Shown: positions 21,345 through 32,961, counted from the first letter of the stretch. The stretch: DNA of 64,000 nucleotides from Lumbricus terrestris (GCA_949752735.1 OX457036.1:1034016-1098015); one strand, 5' to 3'. The notes: generated by a model not told the origin, from the sequence alone. Made by a program: numbers and translations.

Positions 21345-21625
21345 GGTTTCCGTTATTGGAGGGGCTAAATTTGTTTGGGCTGCGACTCGGTCGAGAACGA
21401 GCGGCGCCAACCAAATATTTTTCCCGGCCAAAAAGTTGATGACCTTTTTTTGATCATTCGGAAGTTTCGCGTTCGTGAACAGAACCATTTTCCCAGAAGA
21501 AATTTCTGAGTCTGCGCCTTCTTGAGGGGGGGGGGGGCTACGGGCTGAGCCCGAGAAAAGATACCATTCACACGGTAAAAAATGACTATGGGTCTTCTTG
21601 AGGGCGCTAAGCCCCCCCCCCCAAC
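21345..21625. repeat. Degraded hAT-like MITE sequence
   Basis: GGCCAAAAAGTTGATGACC and nearby GGGGGGGG/CCCCCCC blocks resemble the inside of the element at 8882-9366. Ends are not defined. Confidence 0.4.
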
Positions 21626-21854
21626 CCATGATAAACTCCCCCAATGATGGCAGGCACATGTAATAATTGGTCAACATATAAGCCGTCGACAGTGGGCAGT
21701 AAATTCATATTAGCGCCATTCTTAGCCGACCATTTGTTGCACTTTAACGGCAACGAGGGGATCGTGGTGAGCGGAGAAATGTTTACCTTTAGAATGAATC
21801 TAAGAAATGGAAAGAAGTAGGCCTTCGTCCTCCGCGATAAGAAACAATCTTTAC

Positions 21855-21970
21855 CTCTGGAATGAAGGCTCTCGGCTCCAGTTCGGTAACTGGAAGCCAT
21901 ATGATCTGCTGCTGAATCTCCTGAACGCGTTCGAAATTCTTCAGCCAAACCATCTTTGCCTCCAGATTCA
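21855..21970 (-). CDS. RhoGEF exon, DH-PH linker
   Basis: 116 bases. It starts with two bases completing the codon opened at 23532 and reads NLEAKMVWLKNFERVQEIQQ… through …WLPVTELEPRAFIPE, then donor GTAAAG. This is the last DH helix and the linker before the PH domain. Confidence 0.9.
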
Positions 21971-21999
21971 CTGCAACAGATTCACAGTATTATTCGATT

Positions 22000-22760
22000 T
22001 TCTTCGCTTGCCAATCTCTCACACACATCTCCTACATCATCAAAGGGTGTAAAAACTGCCAAGCTTTTAAAGCAGAAAGTCTCCTTTTGGTTGTCTGCCT
22101 TTCTATGCATGTTTGTGTTTGTGTTTGTGCGTCAGTGGCGCCATTCACCACGTCGTCCTTCAACTTGCTAGACTATAGCCCTCCTTCATGCACCATCACC
22201 TTCAATAACATCATTCTTGGTCTTCTTCCATTCTTTCCGCAATTATGGTTCTTAGGAGGGAGTTTTCCATATTATGATGTGGTCCGACGTTTTTCTCTGG
22301 CGGCTTCTGATTATTCCTATTATGGACCGTTTTTGCAAAGCATGTTTTAGAAAAAATACAGTAGGCTTTCCGTATGAAAGTGTCACTGTTCGCGAATATG
22401 GTGGGTCATTATTCCAGAGATAAGTAAGTCAATATTCAAGATGGCCGAGGACGAGCAGTGTGTATACAAGCAAACAGTTGAAGAATTTTCAGTTTAGACA
22501 GGAATTCACTTTGGCTGAATAGAGAGCGAGGAAGGTAAGTAAGTAGATCTATGAAGACTATTGATAGGAAAGGATTAATGTACAAGTGCACTTCTGTCAA
22601 ATGGACAGTCGAAGTGCATCCATTAAAAGTGGCACATGCAGCCAGATACATTAAGCTAAGAACGAAGAACGAGAAAAAGTCGTGAGTAAGACGGTAGAGC
22701 TAGTGATAATTGGGTTGGAAAGAGGTGTTAGATAGATGGCACACGCAGCTCGATAGACGG
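22000..22760. other. RhoGEF intron, no exon seen
   Basis: Unique sequence. Several 70-90 codon open frames lack splice context or domain patterns. Confidence 0.35.
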
Positions 22761-22761
22761 A

Positions 22762-22860
22762 CACACAGAGAGACAGACAGACAGACGGACAGACGGACGG
22801 ATGGACGGACGGACGGATAGACGGACGGACGGACGGACGGACGGACGGAAGGATGAATGG
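22762..22860. repeat. GACA/GGAC tetranucleotide repeat
   Basis: ACAGACAGACGG changing into GGACGGACGG. Confidence 0.9.
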
Positions 22861-23000
22861 ACTTACATGAACGGACAGATCTACAGACAGCGAGCAACTG
22901 GTTGGTTCCGTGAGTATTCTTTACAGACTGTCTATTATATGACTAATCTTATAGTCCATGCTCTAAATGACTTCCGGAATTGGACGCAACTTAGACTGGA

Positions 23001-23090
23001 CGTGTGTGTGTGTGTGTGTCTTTGTGCGTGTGCATGTGTGTGTGCGTTCGTGCGTGTGTAGGTGTGTGTATGTGCGTGTGTGTGTCAGCC
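23001..23090. repeat. Interrupted GT repeat
   Basis: GTGTGTGTGTC/GTGCGTGTG units. Confidence 0.85.
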
Positions 23091-23221
23091 AGGGAAGTAT
23101 CCTTTCACGCAGTACACATTATTTTTTATGCACATACAATGTGTTTATTTCTTAAGGTTGAAAAACGACTTGCAAATGCAATACAGTCTTAGCAACTAGA
23201 TTATACTCTGCTAGGACAACC

Positions 23222-23282
23222 CTCATCATTATCATCATTAGCATCGTCATCATCATCATCATCATCATCATCGTCATCGTCA

Positions 23283-23314
<32 letters not shown>

Positions 23315-23399
23315 ATCGTCATCGTCGTCGTCTTCGTCGTCGTCGTCGTTGTCATCATCATCATCATCGTCATCGTCGTCGACGTCATCGTCATCGTCG

Positions 23400-23478
<79 letters not shown>

Positions 23479-23502
23479 CATCGTCGTCGTCGTCGTCATT
23501 GA
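23222..23502. repeat. ATC/GTC trinucleotide array next to the CR3 exon
   Basis: About 90 triplets in the intron immediately after the donor at 23532. The poly-Met, poly-Ser and poly-Thr frames are artefacts. Confidence 0.95.
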
Positions 23503-23531
23503 AGATTCATAAAGTGCTGCATGTATTGTAC

Positions 23532-23706
23532 CGAGTGATGTTTCTAGTTTCGAGAGGGCTTCCGAGAGCATCTGTTGTTCCTTCACGTTAGTCGTGTGTC
23601 TTCGAATGTTGTTGAGAAGCAACGGGACCTTGGTGCAGTGTTGCATCGGAGAAATTAACAGATCAGACAACGCCAACCGATGACAACGTTCGTCTTGACA
23701 ACACCA
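23532..23706 (-). CDS. RhoGEF exon, DH domain (CR3)
   Basis: 175 bases, phase 0 to 1, acceptor CATGTTGCAG, donor GTACAA. It encodes WCCQDERCHRLALSDLLISP followed by MQHCTKVPLLLNNI, the DH CR3 signature 'C.r……dlL..P.QR.tkyPLLL' with His in the usual Gln-Arg-like position. This helix contacts the GTPase in the family. Downstream of the donor the frame runs into an ATC repeat, which is intronic. Confidence 0.93.
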
Positions 23707-23737
23707 CTGCAACATGACAACACTACTGCAACAACTG

Positions 23738-23940
23738 GGATGAAGGGAGGGAGGGAGGAATGGGAGGGGGAACGGGAGGGGGAGGGGGAGTGGGAGGGAA
23801 GAGGGGAGGGTAAGGGGAGGGAGGGGAGGGGAGGGGAAGAGGGGTGTGGGAGGGGTGGAGGAGTTGGAGGGCGGGGAATGGACGTAGGGAGGGACAGAGT
23901 AACGGAGGGAGCGAAGCAGAGGAAGGGAGGTATGGAGGGA
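23738..23940. repeat. GGGAGG purine-rich tract upstream of the CR3 exon
   Basis: Degenerate GGGAGGGGA units on the plus strand, i.e. a pyrimidine tract in the sense strand of the RhoGEF just before its acceptor. Confidence 0.85.
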
Positions 23941-24039
23941 GGGTTGGACGTTCTTTTCAGCCACAGCAACGCGTGGCCGGGTACAGCTAGTATTATCATA
24001 TTGAAATAGTCCATTTCGCAGTGTTTTATTTTATAAGCA

Positions 24040-24380
24040 TATAGTACATACCATGGTACCGTACCATGCTACCGTACCCATCTGCCACGACACCATTCTA
24101 CCCTACCTATACCCTACCATACCAACAATACACCACACCATATGCATGAAATTTTGCCATGCAATAATTTATGGTCCATGCCATGCCATGTCATGTCATG
24201 CCATGCCATACGATACTGCACTGCACTGCACTGCACTGCACTGCACTGCTCTACACTACACTATACTATACTACACTACACTACACTACACTATACCATA
24301 GCGGTACTATACTATAATCGGTACTATACTATACTGCACCATAGCATACCATATAATACCATACCATACCATGCTGTTCT
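24040..24380. repeat. ACCAT/CACTG/CACTA pentanucleotide repeat
   Basis: Successive degenerate pentanucleotide blocks (TACCATACC, CACTGCACTG, CACTACACTA). Confidence 0.85.
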
Positions 24381-24454
24381 GAAGTCTATCATAGGCCAAA
24401 CATTCTTACAACTTACAAGTATTAATATAGTATAACTAGATTCTTAGACGAAAC

Positions 24455-24571
24455 CTTTTCGAATTCGTTGAAGTCGTCATTCTTGCGCAGTTGTTCCAGA
24501 TAGCTCGTTGCTTTCGAGTAGTTGAGGCAATATTCGTGATAGACTTCGCCATCTCTCGTCAGTTGACAGAA
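24455..24571 (-). CDS. RhoGEF exon, DH domain (CR2)
   Basis: 39 codons, phase 0 to 0. The key part YHEYCLNYSKATSYLEQLRK then NDDFNEFEK matches the DH CR2 pattern 'Y..YC.N...A...L..L.kn..F..F'. Acceptor ATGAGGTTAG; the donor GTTTCG is weak, but the next exon begins with the expected Trp-Cys. Confidence 0.9.
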
Positions 24572-24785
24572 CTAACCTCATAAAACGAATTCCAGTTTAT
24601 ATCGATATAAATCCAATTTAAAAAAATACGTCTGAAGAGCAGCAGGGTCCATAATTATTATACTAATAATTATGGCACAAAGTCAATTCCTTTTCATACA
24701 TGCACACCCATGGGACGGACCATTGAAATAAGTATAATTTCGGTCCATTCTTCATCCGGCTTACCAAACTGAAAAATGATGACTA

Positions 24786-25495
24786 ATTAACTTTCTGAAC
24801 AATTGATAACCAATTTGCCCTTCTGAACAATTGATAGCCGACTTACCCTTTCGAGCAATGATAGCCGACTTACCTTCTGATGGATTAACCTTCTGAACAA
24901 TGATGACCGACTTACGTTCTGAACAATTGATAACTACTTACCCTTCTGAACAATTGATAACTAACTTACCCTTCTGAACAATTGATAACTAACTTACCCT
25001 TCTGAACAATTTATAACTAACTTACCCTTCTGAACAATTGATAACTAACTTACTTACCCTTCTGAACAATTTATAACTAACTTACCCTTCTGAACAATTG
25101 ATAACCAACTTACTCTTCTGAACAATTGATAACTAACTTACCCTTCTGAACAATTGATAACTAACTTACCCTTCTGAACAATTGATAACTAACTTACCCT
25201 TCTGAACAATTTATAACTAACTTACCCTTCTGAACAATTGATAACTAACTTACTTACCCTTCTGAACAATTTATAACTAACTTACCCTTCTGAACAATTG
25301 ATAACCAACTTACCCTTCTGAACAATTGATAACTAACTTACTTACCCTTCTGAACAATTTATAACTAACTTACCCTTCTGAACAATTGATAACCAACTTA
25401 CCCTTCTGAACAATTGATAACTAACTTACCCTTCTGAACAATTGATAACTAACTTACTTACCCTTCTGAACAATTTATAACTAACTTACCCTTCT
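24786..25495 (-). repeat. Splice-donor minisatellite: about 25 copies of a 28-bp unit
   Basis: In the sense (minus) strand each unit contains TTCAGAAGGGTAAGTTAG, i.e. the last exonic bases and donor of the exon ending at 25490, followed by a short AT-rich spacer. Units are mostly 28 bp, with some 32-bp variants carrying an extra GTAA. Degeneracy grows towards the distal end (24790-24910), as expected if the array grew from the exon side. Confidence 0.93.
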
Positions 25496-25591
25496 GAGTG
25501 CCTTGATGAGAACTTCTGTTCGACCGAAATCTGAAGCTCGAACGTCTTTTAATAGCAAAGAGATGAAGTCACGACTGAACGTATAGCTGAC
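25490..25591 (-). CDS. RhoGEF exon, DH domain, donor seeded a minisatellite
   Basis: 34 codons, phase 0 to 0: VSYTFSRDFISLLLKDV… …TEVLIKALRR. Acceptor ACGTTGCAG, donor AGAAGG|GTAAGT. It continues the 'el...h..fl..l' helix of the DH domain. The last exonic bases plus the donor are the core of the 28-bp tandem repeat that fills the next 700 bases of the intron (24786-25495). Confidence 0.92.
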
Positions 25592-25784
25592 CTGCAACGT
25601 CGTTGTAGACAGACATTCAGGTGTTAATAATTGGAACACAAATTCATGCACAACACACCTTGAAACTTATTACAGTACTGTAACATGCAGGCGACAAAAA
25701 AGGACACAGTTCCCCTTCTGTATGTTACCAAGAAAAGAGTCACATTTATGAATGTAAGCACCTGTACATACTGATGTATTTATG
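25592..25784. other. RhoGEF intron, short unique stretch
   Basis: Nothing recognised between the exon and the TATG array. Confidence 0.4.
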
Positions 25785-25834
25785 TACATGATTGTTTGTA
25801 TGCATATGTGTATGTGTGTATGTATGTATGCATG

Positions 25835-25868
<34 letters not shown>

Positions 25869-26008
25869 TGTATGTATGTATGTATGTATGTATGTATGTA
25901 TGCATGTATGTATGTATGCATGCATGCATGCATGACATTGTATGTATGCACGTATGTACGTACGTACGTATGTATGTATGTATGTATGTATGTATGTATG
26001 TATGTATG

Positions 26009-26039
<31 letters not shown>

Positions 26040-26255
26040 GTATGTATGTATGTATGTATGTATGTATGTATGTATGAACGTATGTATGTATATACGTATG
26101 TATGTACGTATGCATGTATGTATGTATGTATGTATGTATATATCGGTATGTATGTATGCATATATATGTATGTATGTATGTGTGTATGTATGTATTGTAC
26201 GTATATATGTATGTATGTATATATTTATATATGTATGTATATGTATGTATGTGTG
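25785..26255. repeat. TATG microsatellite, 5' flank of the RTE LINE
   Basis: A TATG array with characteristic interruptions (CATGACATTG, TATATCGGTATG, TATTGTACGTATAT, ATATTTATATATG). The same interruptions occur in the same order in 29601-30000 after the LINE. Confidence 0.95.
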
Positions 26256-29200
26256 GCAGAGCTGTACTGCTATCACACGCGTCCACAGGTGGCGGATAGT
26301 GGAACGACCTCTAGATATAGAGGCTAGCTGCGAAATAAGCAGGGTAAAACCTGGCGAATAAGCAGTCGTGGACCAACAGCGGCAAGGCTACCAGGGTGCA
26401 GTATGGGACGTGGGTGGCACCGCGTCCTGTGATAAAAGCTGCATGTGCCCTATGACGGTCCTGCGACAAGGCGAGTACAGGCCACCTTTAAATATGTCTG
26501 ATGCCCTCGCTGCCTTGCGAGTAGGTTTATACACCAAAGGCTAGGTTCCAAACCGAAAGGGGTTGACGTCAGGAAGGGCATCCGGTTGTAAAACTTTGCT
26601 CCAAAACTTCTATGGATCCACAAACACTTGAGATTGAGCATATGGCTAGGGCGTTCTCTTGAAACGACGCGCATCGCTGCCCGAGCGATGTGAAAAATCA
26701 GCAAGGGACTGCTAGGGCGTTCCCCGCAAGCGACGAAACTAAGTTTAGAGTTAGGCTAGCCACATGGAATGTGGGGAGCCTCACAGGAAGATCTAGAGAG
26801 ATCGTTGATGTGATGCAAAGAATGGCAATAAATATCATGTGCCTGCAGGAGGTCAGATGGACTGGACAGGGAGCCAGAGAGATAGGAGACGGTTACAAAC
26901 TTTTGTACAGTGGAGGTAGAGACAAGCGTAATGGAGTGGGAGTGATACTGGATCCGGTGATGAAGGAGAGGGTGGTGGATGTGACGAGAGGTGGCGACAG
27001 GCTCATGGCCGTGAGACTGGTGGTACAGGGGCGGATCATCAATGTGATTTCTGGATATGCTCCACAGACAGGATGCACACAGGAGGAAAAGGACAGCTTC
27101 CACGAAGATCTGGAAGCCATGATCAGAAACATACCAGTCACACAGAGCATAGTTGTAGGCGCCGATATGAATGGTCATGTGGGCATGGAGGCTGATGGTT
27201 TTGATGATGTACATGATGTACGGTGTCGGTATGAGAAATGAGGAAGGAGATAGATTATTGGAGACGGCACAGGCATTGGATTTGGCCATCGTCAATATAT
27301 ACTTTAGGAAGTCAGAGGAACATCGAATAACGTACCGCAGTCGAAGATATGCAAGCCAGATTGACTACCTGCTGGTGAGGAGGGAGGACAGAAGTCACAT
27401 ACGTGACTGCAAAGTCATACCAGGCGAGGCAGTGGTCAGCCAACACAGGGTGCTGGTTATGGATATGATGGTGCCGACTCAACATCAAGAAAGCAAACGG
27501 ATCAAGCAGAAGGAACGTATCAGAACATGGAAGTTGAAGGGAGATATAAAAGAAGCTTACAAACTGGAGGTGGAGGCGCAACTTGCTGGAACTGAGGAGG
27601 TGACATGGGACAAACTGAAAAACGAAATGGTGGAGGCGGCAAAGCTGGTATGTGGAACAACAAAGGGTCAGAAAAGGAAAGAGAGAGACACCTGGTGGTG
27701 GGAGGAAGAGGTGCAAGCAGCAATAAAAAGCAAGAAGACTGCTTTCAAGAATTGGCAGAGGAATCGGCAAGATGCAGTATTGAGAGCAACATACAAGGCA
27801 ACGTGCAAAGAAGCAAAAAGGACCGTGGCAGCGGCGAAAAGTGGGGCGCTGAAACAGATGTACCTGGAACTAGACACCAAAGAAGGGGAGGATAAGATAT
27901 ATAAAATAGCAAGGGCAAGACAAAGAAACAAACAGGATAAACAGGCGGTAAATGTCATCAAGGACAAAAATGGTAAGATACTCATTGACGAGGAGGCAAT
28001 CAGGTCCAGATGGAAAACATACTTTGAGGAACTGCTAAATGCAGAAAACCCAAAGGAGCAGCTGCAGGAGACCAACCCAGTAGCAGGCCCAGAGAAGGAA
28101 ATCACCTGTAAAGAGATCGAGACAGCAATAGCAATGATGAAGAACAACAAAGCACCGGGACCATCTGGAATGACGGCAGAAATGTTCAAGGCACTTGAAC
28201 AGAATGGTGTTGAGTGGCTATATGTTATCTTGAAAGACTTCATGAAGCAGGAAAGACTACCTCAGGATCTGAAGGAAAGTGAAATACTAGCGTTATACAA
28301 ACAAAAAGGAGATGTGATGGAATGCGGGAATTATAGAGGAATTAAACTGTTGGAGGTTGGACTAAAGGTGTATGAAAAGATCCTTGAGAGGCGAATCAGA
28401 GAACAGGTCGAGCTACACGACAACCAATTTGGCTTTAGACCAGGGAGAGGTACAATGGATGCAGTGTTTATATTGAGACAGGTACAGGAAAAGGTATTAG
28501 AAGGAAACAACAAAAGATACTGGACCTTCGTGGATATGGAGAAAGCTTTCGACAGAGTGCCAAGAGATGTAGTTTACTGGAGCTTAAGGAAGAAAGGAGT
28601 CCCGGAGGTGTTGGTGCGCCTGGTAAGGTTGATGTATGAAGGAGCAAGAACAACGGTAAGAATTAAGCAGTGTGGGAAACACAGGAAAATTTGAGATACG
28701 AGTAGGTGTGCACCAGGGATCATGCCTGAGTCCTCTACTGTTCATTATTGTGATGGATGCTGTGTCGGAGCATGTAAGGAGAGAGGTGCCGTGGGATATG
28801 CTGTATGCGGATGATCTTGTGCTGGCGGCCGATGCAGAGGAGAGGATGCAGACACGTTTTACGGAGTGGCAAACGGCAGTGGAGAGCAAGGGCCTCAAGG
28901 TAAACATAAACAAAACAGAGACCATGGTATGCTCAAAAACAGCAGAGACAGTGGAGATAAAGAGCATCAAGGGAGAACCACTGAAGCAGGTGGAAACGTT
29001 TAAATATCTGGGATCGACGATGAATGCGCAGGGAGGATGCGAGCAGGACGTCAGGAACAGAATCAGAGTAGCGTGGCAGAAGTGAAGAGAATTATCTGGA
29101 GTGTTGTGCGACTTTAAAATGCCGACTCACCTGAAGGGAAAAATCTACAAAACGATGATAAGGCCAGTAATGCTATATGGAGCAGAGGCCTGGGCATTAA

Positions 29201-29600
29201 CGAAAAGAGACGAGAGTTTGCTGGAAAGAACAGAGATGAGAATGCTGCGATGGATGCTTGGAATATCACTGAAAGACATGAAACGAAGTGAAGACATCAG
29301 GAAGACGCTCGGTGTGGCATGCATCACTGACAAAGCACGGGAGACCAGGCTGCGATGGTATGGACACGTAATGAGAAAAGAGGAGGGTAGCTGCGTCAAA
29401 AGAATCATGCAGGCGGAGGTATATGGTCGACGCAGTCGGGGGCGACAGAAGAAAAGATGGGAGGACGTGATACAACAAGACCTGAAGCTGCTCAAATTGA
29501 AGAAAGAAGACACCGGAAGCAGAGACAAGTGGAGGAGAAGGATCCGAGTGGCTGACCCCTCGCCAGAGGGAATAATCCTAGCCTGAAGGGAAAGAAGAAG
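26256..29600 (+). mobile_element. RTE-clade non-LTR retrotransposon, inactivated
   Basis: About 3.35 kb: a GC-rich 5' region (26256-26689), an apurinic-type endonuclease, a reverse transcriptase and a short 3' end running into a TATG tract. The single-ORF layout, the endonuclease wording (ATWNVGSL, CLQEVRW) and the microsatellite tail fit the RTE clade. It lies in a RhoGEF intron in antisense orientation. Confidence 0.87.
26690..29586 (+). pseudogene. Endonuclease-reverse transcriptase of the RTE element, broken
   Basis: Endonuclease motifs: ATWNVGSL near 26760, CLQEVRWTG near 26840, GADMNGHVG near 27160, SQIDYLLV near 27350 and a final SQH at about 27440. Reverse transcriptase motifs: [12 protein letters not shown] near 28430, [11 protein letters not shown] near 28530 and the catalytic YADD at about 28803-28815. 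The C-terminal part has GAEAWALTKRDE and RLRWYGHVMR. The frame shifts by one base between about 27170 and 27241 and again near 28680, and a TGA at 29083-29085 interrupts the last part where the family has Trp. The copy cannot encode a functional protein. Confidence 0.88.
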
Positions 29601-29632
<32 letters not shown>

Positions 29633-30255
29633 TGTATGTATGTATGTATGCATGTATGCATGTATGTATGTATGCATGCATGCATGCATGACATTGTATG
29701 TATGTACGTATGTACGTACGTATGTATGTATGTATGTATGTATGTATGTATGTATGTATGTATGTATGTATGTATGTATGTATGTATGTATGTATGTATG
29801 TATGTATGTATGTATGTATGTATGAACGTATGTATGTATATACGTATGTATGTACGTATGCATGTATGTATGTATGTATGTATGTATATATCGGTATGTA
29901 TGTATGCATATATATGTATGTATGTGTGTATGTATGTATTGTACGTATATATGTATGTATGTATATATTTATATATGTATGTATATGTATGTATGTGTGT
30001 ATGTGTGTATGTATGTATATATTTATATATGTATGTATATGTATGTATGTGTGTATGTGTGTATGTATGTATGTGTGTGTATGTATGTATGTATGTATGT
30101 AGGTAGGTATGTACGTACGTACGTACGTATGTATGTATGTATGTATGTATGTATGTATGTATGATTGTATGTATGTATGTATGTATGTATGTATGTATGT
30201 ATGTATGTATGTATGTATGTATGTATGTATGTATGTATGTATGTATGTATGCATG
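29601..30255. repeat. TATG microsatellite, 3' flank of the RTE LINE
   Basis: Near-copy of the 5' flank followed by extra TATG and GTGTG units. The long Thr-Tyr-Ile-His frames (up to 373 codons) are artefacts. Confidence 0.95.
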
Positions 30256-30721
30256 CATGAATGCAAACAGAAATACGGAGAAAGAGAAGCAAAGAGAAAG
30301 CGAAGCAGAAGACGAGGAAGAAAGTCAGTGTTTGATAAGTGAGGCCATTACAAACAAGGCTTCAGGCCATCATGTGACGGGTAAGTATGGTAATACTGTC
30401 TGAAGTTTCCCATTTGCTTATATTATTATTATTATGAACAAGCTGTTAGCGCACGTCATCAACCAGGGTTCGCTGTTCAAAGAAGTCAGGCAGGGAGAAA
30501 CGAGGAGGATTTTAGAAGGATAAAGAAGAAGAAGAAGCCAAATGATGTATATATATACAGCAATGTGAAAAGTCGTTGTCCAATTTAGAGCGAACGTAAT
30601 TGGCACGGATGGCTTGCACTGGCTGCATTTGCCCAGAGGCGACGGCAGATCAAGGGTCCTAACGATGCAGTAGCGAGTCTGACCACAAAATGTCAAAATG
30701 CATGCAGCTGTGCTTTCATGT
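30256..30721. other. RhoGEF intron, mixed low-complexity and unique sequence
   Basis: AGAGAAGC-rich patch at 30270-30330. The stretch 30570-30680 (TTTGCCCAGAGGCGA) is similar to 57850-57910, so it is probably another fragment of the family A type. No exon. Confidence 0.4.
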
Positions 30722-31681
30722 GTGCATCAGTGTCTATTCAATGAGGATGGTTTAGTGTTTATTCAATGACGATGGTTTAGTGTTTATTCAATGACGATGG
30801 TTTAGTGTTTATTCAATGACGATGGTTTAGTGTTTATTCAATGACGATGGTTTAGTGTTTATTCAATGAGGATGGTTTAGTGTTTATTCAATGACGATGG
30901 TTTAGTGTTTATTCAATGACGATGGTTTAGTGTTTATTCAATGACGATGGTTTAGTGTTTATTCAATGACGATGGTTTAGTGTTTATTCAATGACGATGG
31001 TTTAGTGTTTATTCAATGACGATGGTTTAGTGTTTATTCAATGACGATGGTTTAGTGTTTATTCAATGAGGATGGTTTAGTGTTTATTCAATGACAATGG
31101 TTTAGTGTTTATTCAATGACGATGGTTTAGTGTTTATTCAATGACGATGGTTTAGTGTTTATTCAATGACGATGGTTTAGTGTTTATTCAATGAGGATGG
31201 TTTAGTGTTTATTCAATGACGATGGTTTAGTGTTTATTCAATGACGATGGTTTAGTGTTCATTCAATGAGGATGGTTTAGTGTTTATTCAATGACGATGG
31301 TTTAGTGTTTATTCAATGACGATGGTTTAGTGTTTATTCAATGACGATGGTTTAGTGTTTATTCAATGACGATGGTTTAGTGTTTATTCAATGAGGATGG
31401 TTTAGTGTTTATTCAATGAGGATGGTTTAGTGTTTATTCAATGAGGATGGTTTAGTGTTTATTCAATGACGATGGTTTAGTGTTTATTCAATGACGATGG
31501 TTTAGTGTTTATTCAATGACGATGGTTTAGTGTTTATTCAATGACGATGGTTTAGTGTTTATTCAATGAGGATGGTTTAGTGTTTGTTCAATGAGGATGG
31601 TTTAGTGTTTATTCAATGAGGATGGTTTAGTGTTTATTCAATGAGGATGGTTTAGTGTTTATTCAATGACGATGGTTTAGT
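30722..31681 (-). repeat. 25-bp minisatellite, about 38 copies, each with AATAAA on the sense strand
   Basis: Units are TTTAGTGTTTATTCAATGA followed by CGATGG or GGATGG. Copies are almost identical and differ mainly by a C/G switch. In the sense strand of the RhoGEF each unit carries GAATAAACAC. There are no spacers of unrelated sequence, so it is not a CRISPR array. Confidence 0.95.
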
Positions 31682-31734
31682 GGTCGATGGAGACATAATA
31701 TATATGGAAGACGAAGGCGACGGACTTGACTTAC

Positions 31735-31830
31735 ATAGCAGAGTTCATCGAGGTTTCCAAAGAGGTCATCTGGTTCAGCGAACATCAGATGACCTTCGAC
31801 CTGAACTTTCTTCAATGGTTCCATGAAACA
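31735..31830 (-). CDS. RhoGEF exon, DH domain
   Basis: 32 codons, phase 0 to 0, between CATCTGACAG and GTAAGT. It reads CFMEPLKKVQVEGHLMF… …DDLFGNLDELCY, fitting the DH segment 'F..PL……lF.nl.el' that follows CR1. The adjoining downstream intron starts 54 bases before the AATAAA-bearing minisatellite (30722-31681). Confidence 0.92.
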
Positions 31831-32132
31831 CTGTCAGATGCAAATGAAACAAAGAATGCATCTGTTAATTATACTAACTGCAAGTATAGCACATACATAC
31901 TTATGCATCTATGATGTCATTCAGTAGTTCATCTGTCAGTTGGTAAATCATTCGCTGAAAATCACTTTTACTTTATTTAATGCACAAGAAACATCGTCAG
32001 CAAAACTTAAAATTCACCTTTTCTGTCTAATGCCCATGCTTCACTGTTTTGAGATATACCGAAAAGGCGCCATATAAAGGTCTGGATATATATATATATA
32101 TCCTATATATATATGATGCAATGGCAACTAAC

Positions 32133-32291
32133 GTGCTTTAAGACCATGAGGTGATCGATGAGAAAGACGCATTCGCTCTGGAACAATTCCCAGACTGCCT
32201 CGCGCCTCTTCCTTTCCGTTTCCGTTATGTTGACCAGCGTGACGTCATCGGTGGCGTTGTCGTTCGTAACAAGATCACTCCAGTGACCACT
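32133..32291 (-). CDS. RhoGEF exon, start of the DH domain (CR1)
   Basis: 53 codons between an acceptor TTTGCTAG and a donor GTTAGT. The second half, ETERKRREAVWELFQSECVF followed by LIDHLMVLKH, is the first helix of a Dbl-homology domain (pattern R.E..WELF.SE..YL..L..L). Phase 0 at both ends. The exon sits only 302 bases from the next one. Confidence 0.9.
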
Positions 32292-32921
32292 CTAGCAAAT
32301 AGACGTCGGTCAAAATAGCAGATCACAACCTATGTGCATATATATATATAATATTATATGTGTATATATATATATGTCCGCGCCTCAGATTCACACTTTG
32401 GTGTGACCTTGCGCGCGTAATAAATTTATGTAATAATAATAATATGTATATATATCTATGTGTATATATATATGTATATCTATGTGTGTGTATAGGCGCT
32501 ATATAATTATCATGTATATATACGTCGTTGACGTTGATACAAAGGACACTGTGACAGCTGCCTCAATCCTGCTTATAGGCTGAATCCTGGGATTCGTGCA
32601 AATCCATTTTGGGGAATGGTGTCCTCTCTGTGGGCCAGCTTTTTTCTTCCATTAGTCATCATCATTCTATAATCAAGGCATTGGCGGAGACTTATGGGGC
32701 ACAGGGCGACGGTTCCCCCTCAATGTATGTGGTGGGGGATCGTCCATGCATTTGTTCCCTCCCCAATCGTGAAGTGTTAAGACATGTAGACTTCATGAAC
32801 ACACTGGTGAAGTTATAGCTTAGCGTTAAACGAAAGAAAAAAATGCCATCAACTTTTTTGACAGAGAAAATGGTATTTTTTTCCCTGGAGATTTCGGACA
32901 AATGACTAAAAAAAAGGTCGT
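32292..32921. other. RhoGEF intron, TATA-rich and MITE-like sequence
   Basis: TATATA dinucleotide patches at 32330-32520. 32840-32960 resembles the GATGACTTTTTTTAGTCATC-type MITE interior at 8960-9130. No exon. Confidence 0.4.
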
Positions 32922-32961
32922 CAGAAATTTTGGTCGGCAAAGAGTTGGAAAATTTCGTCGG
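32922..32961. repeat. 40-bp direct repeat, left copy, flanking the 2209-bp array
   Basis: Starts CAGAAATTTTGGTCGG and ends AATTTCGTCGG. An identical 40-mer lies at 38967-39006, directly after the array. Confidence 0.95.

Noticed and set aside
24786..25495. CRISPR-like array (28-bp repeats)
   Set aside because: Units are contiguous without unique spacers, in a eukaryotic intron, and derive from the neighbouring splice donor.
29145..30266. Long open frame of 373 codons on the minus strand
   Set aside because: The Tyr-Ile-His-Thr part is the TATG microsatellite, and the rest is the reverse strand of the RTE element.
30722..31681. CRISPR-like or coding tandem array (25-bp repeats)
   Set aside because: No spacers, and the period is not a multiple of three; it is a minisatellite.
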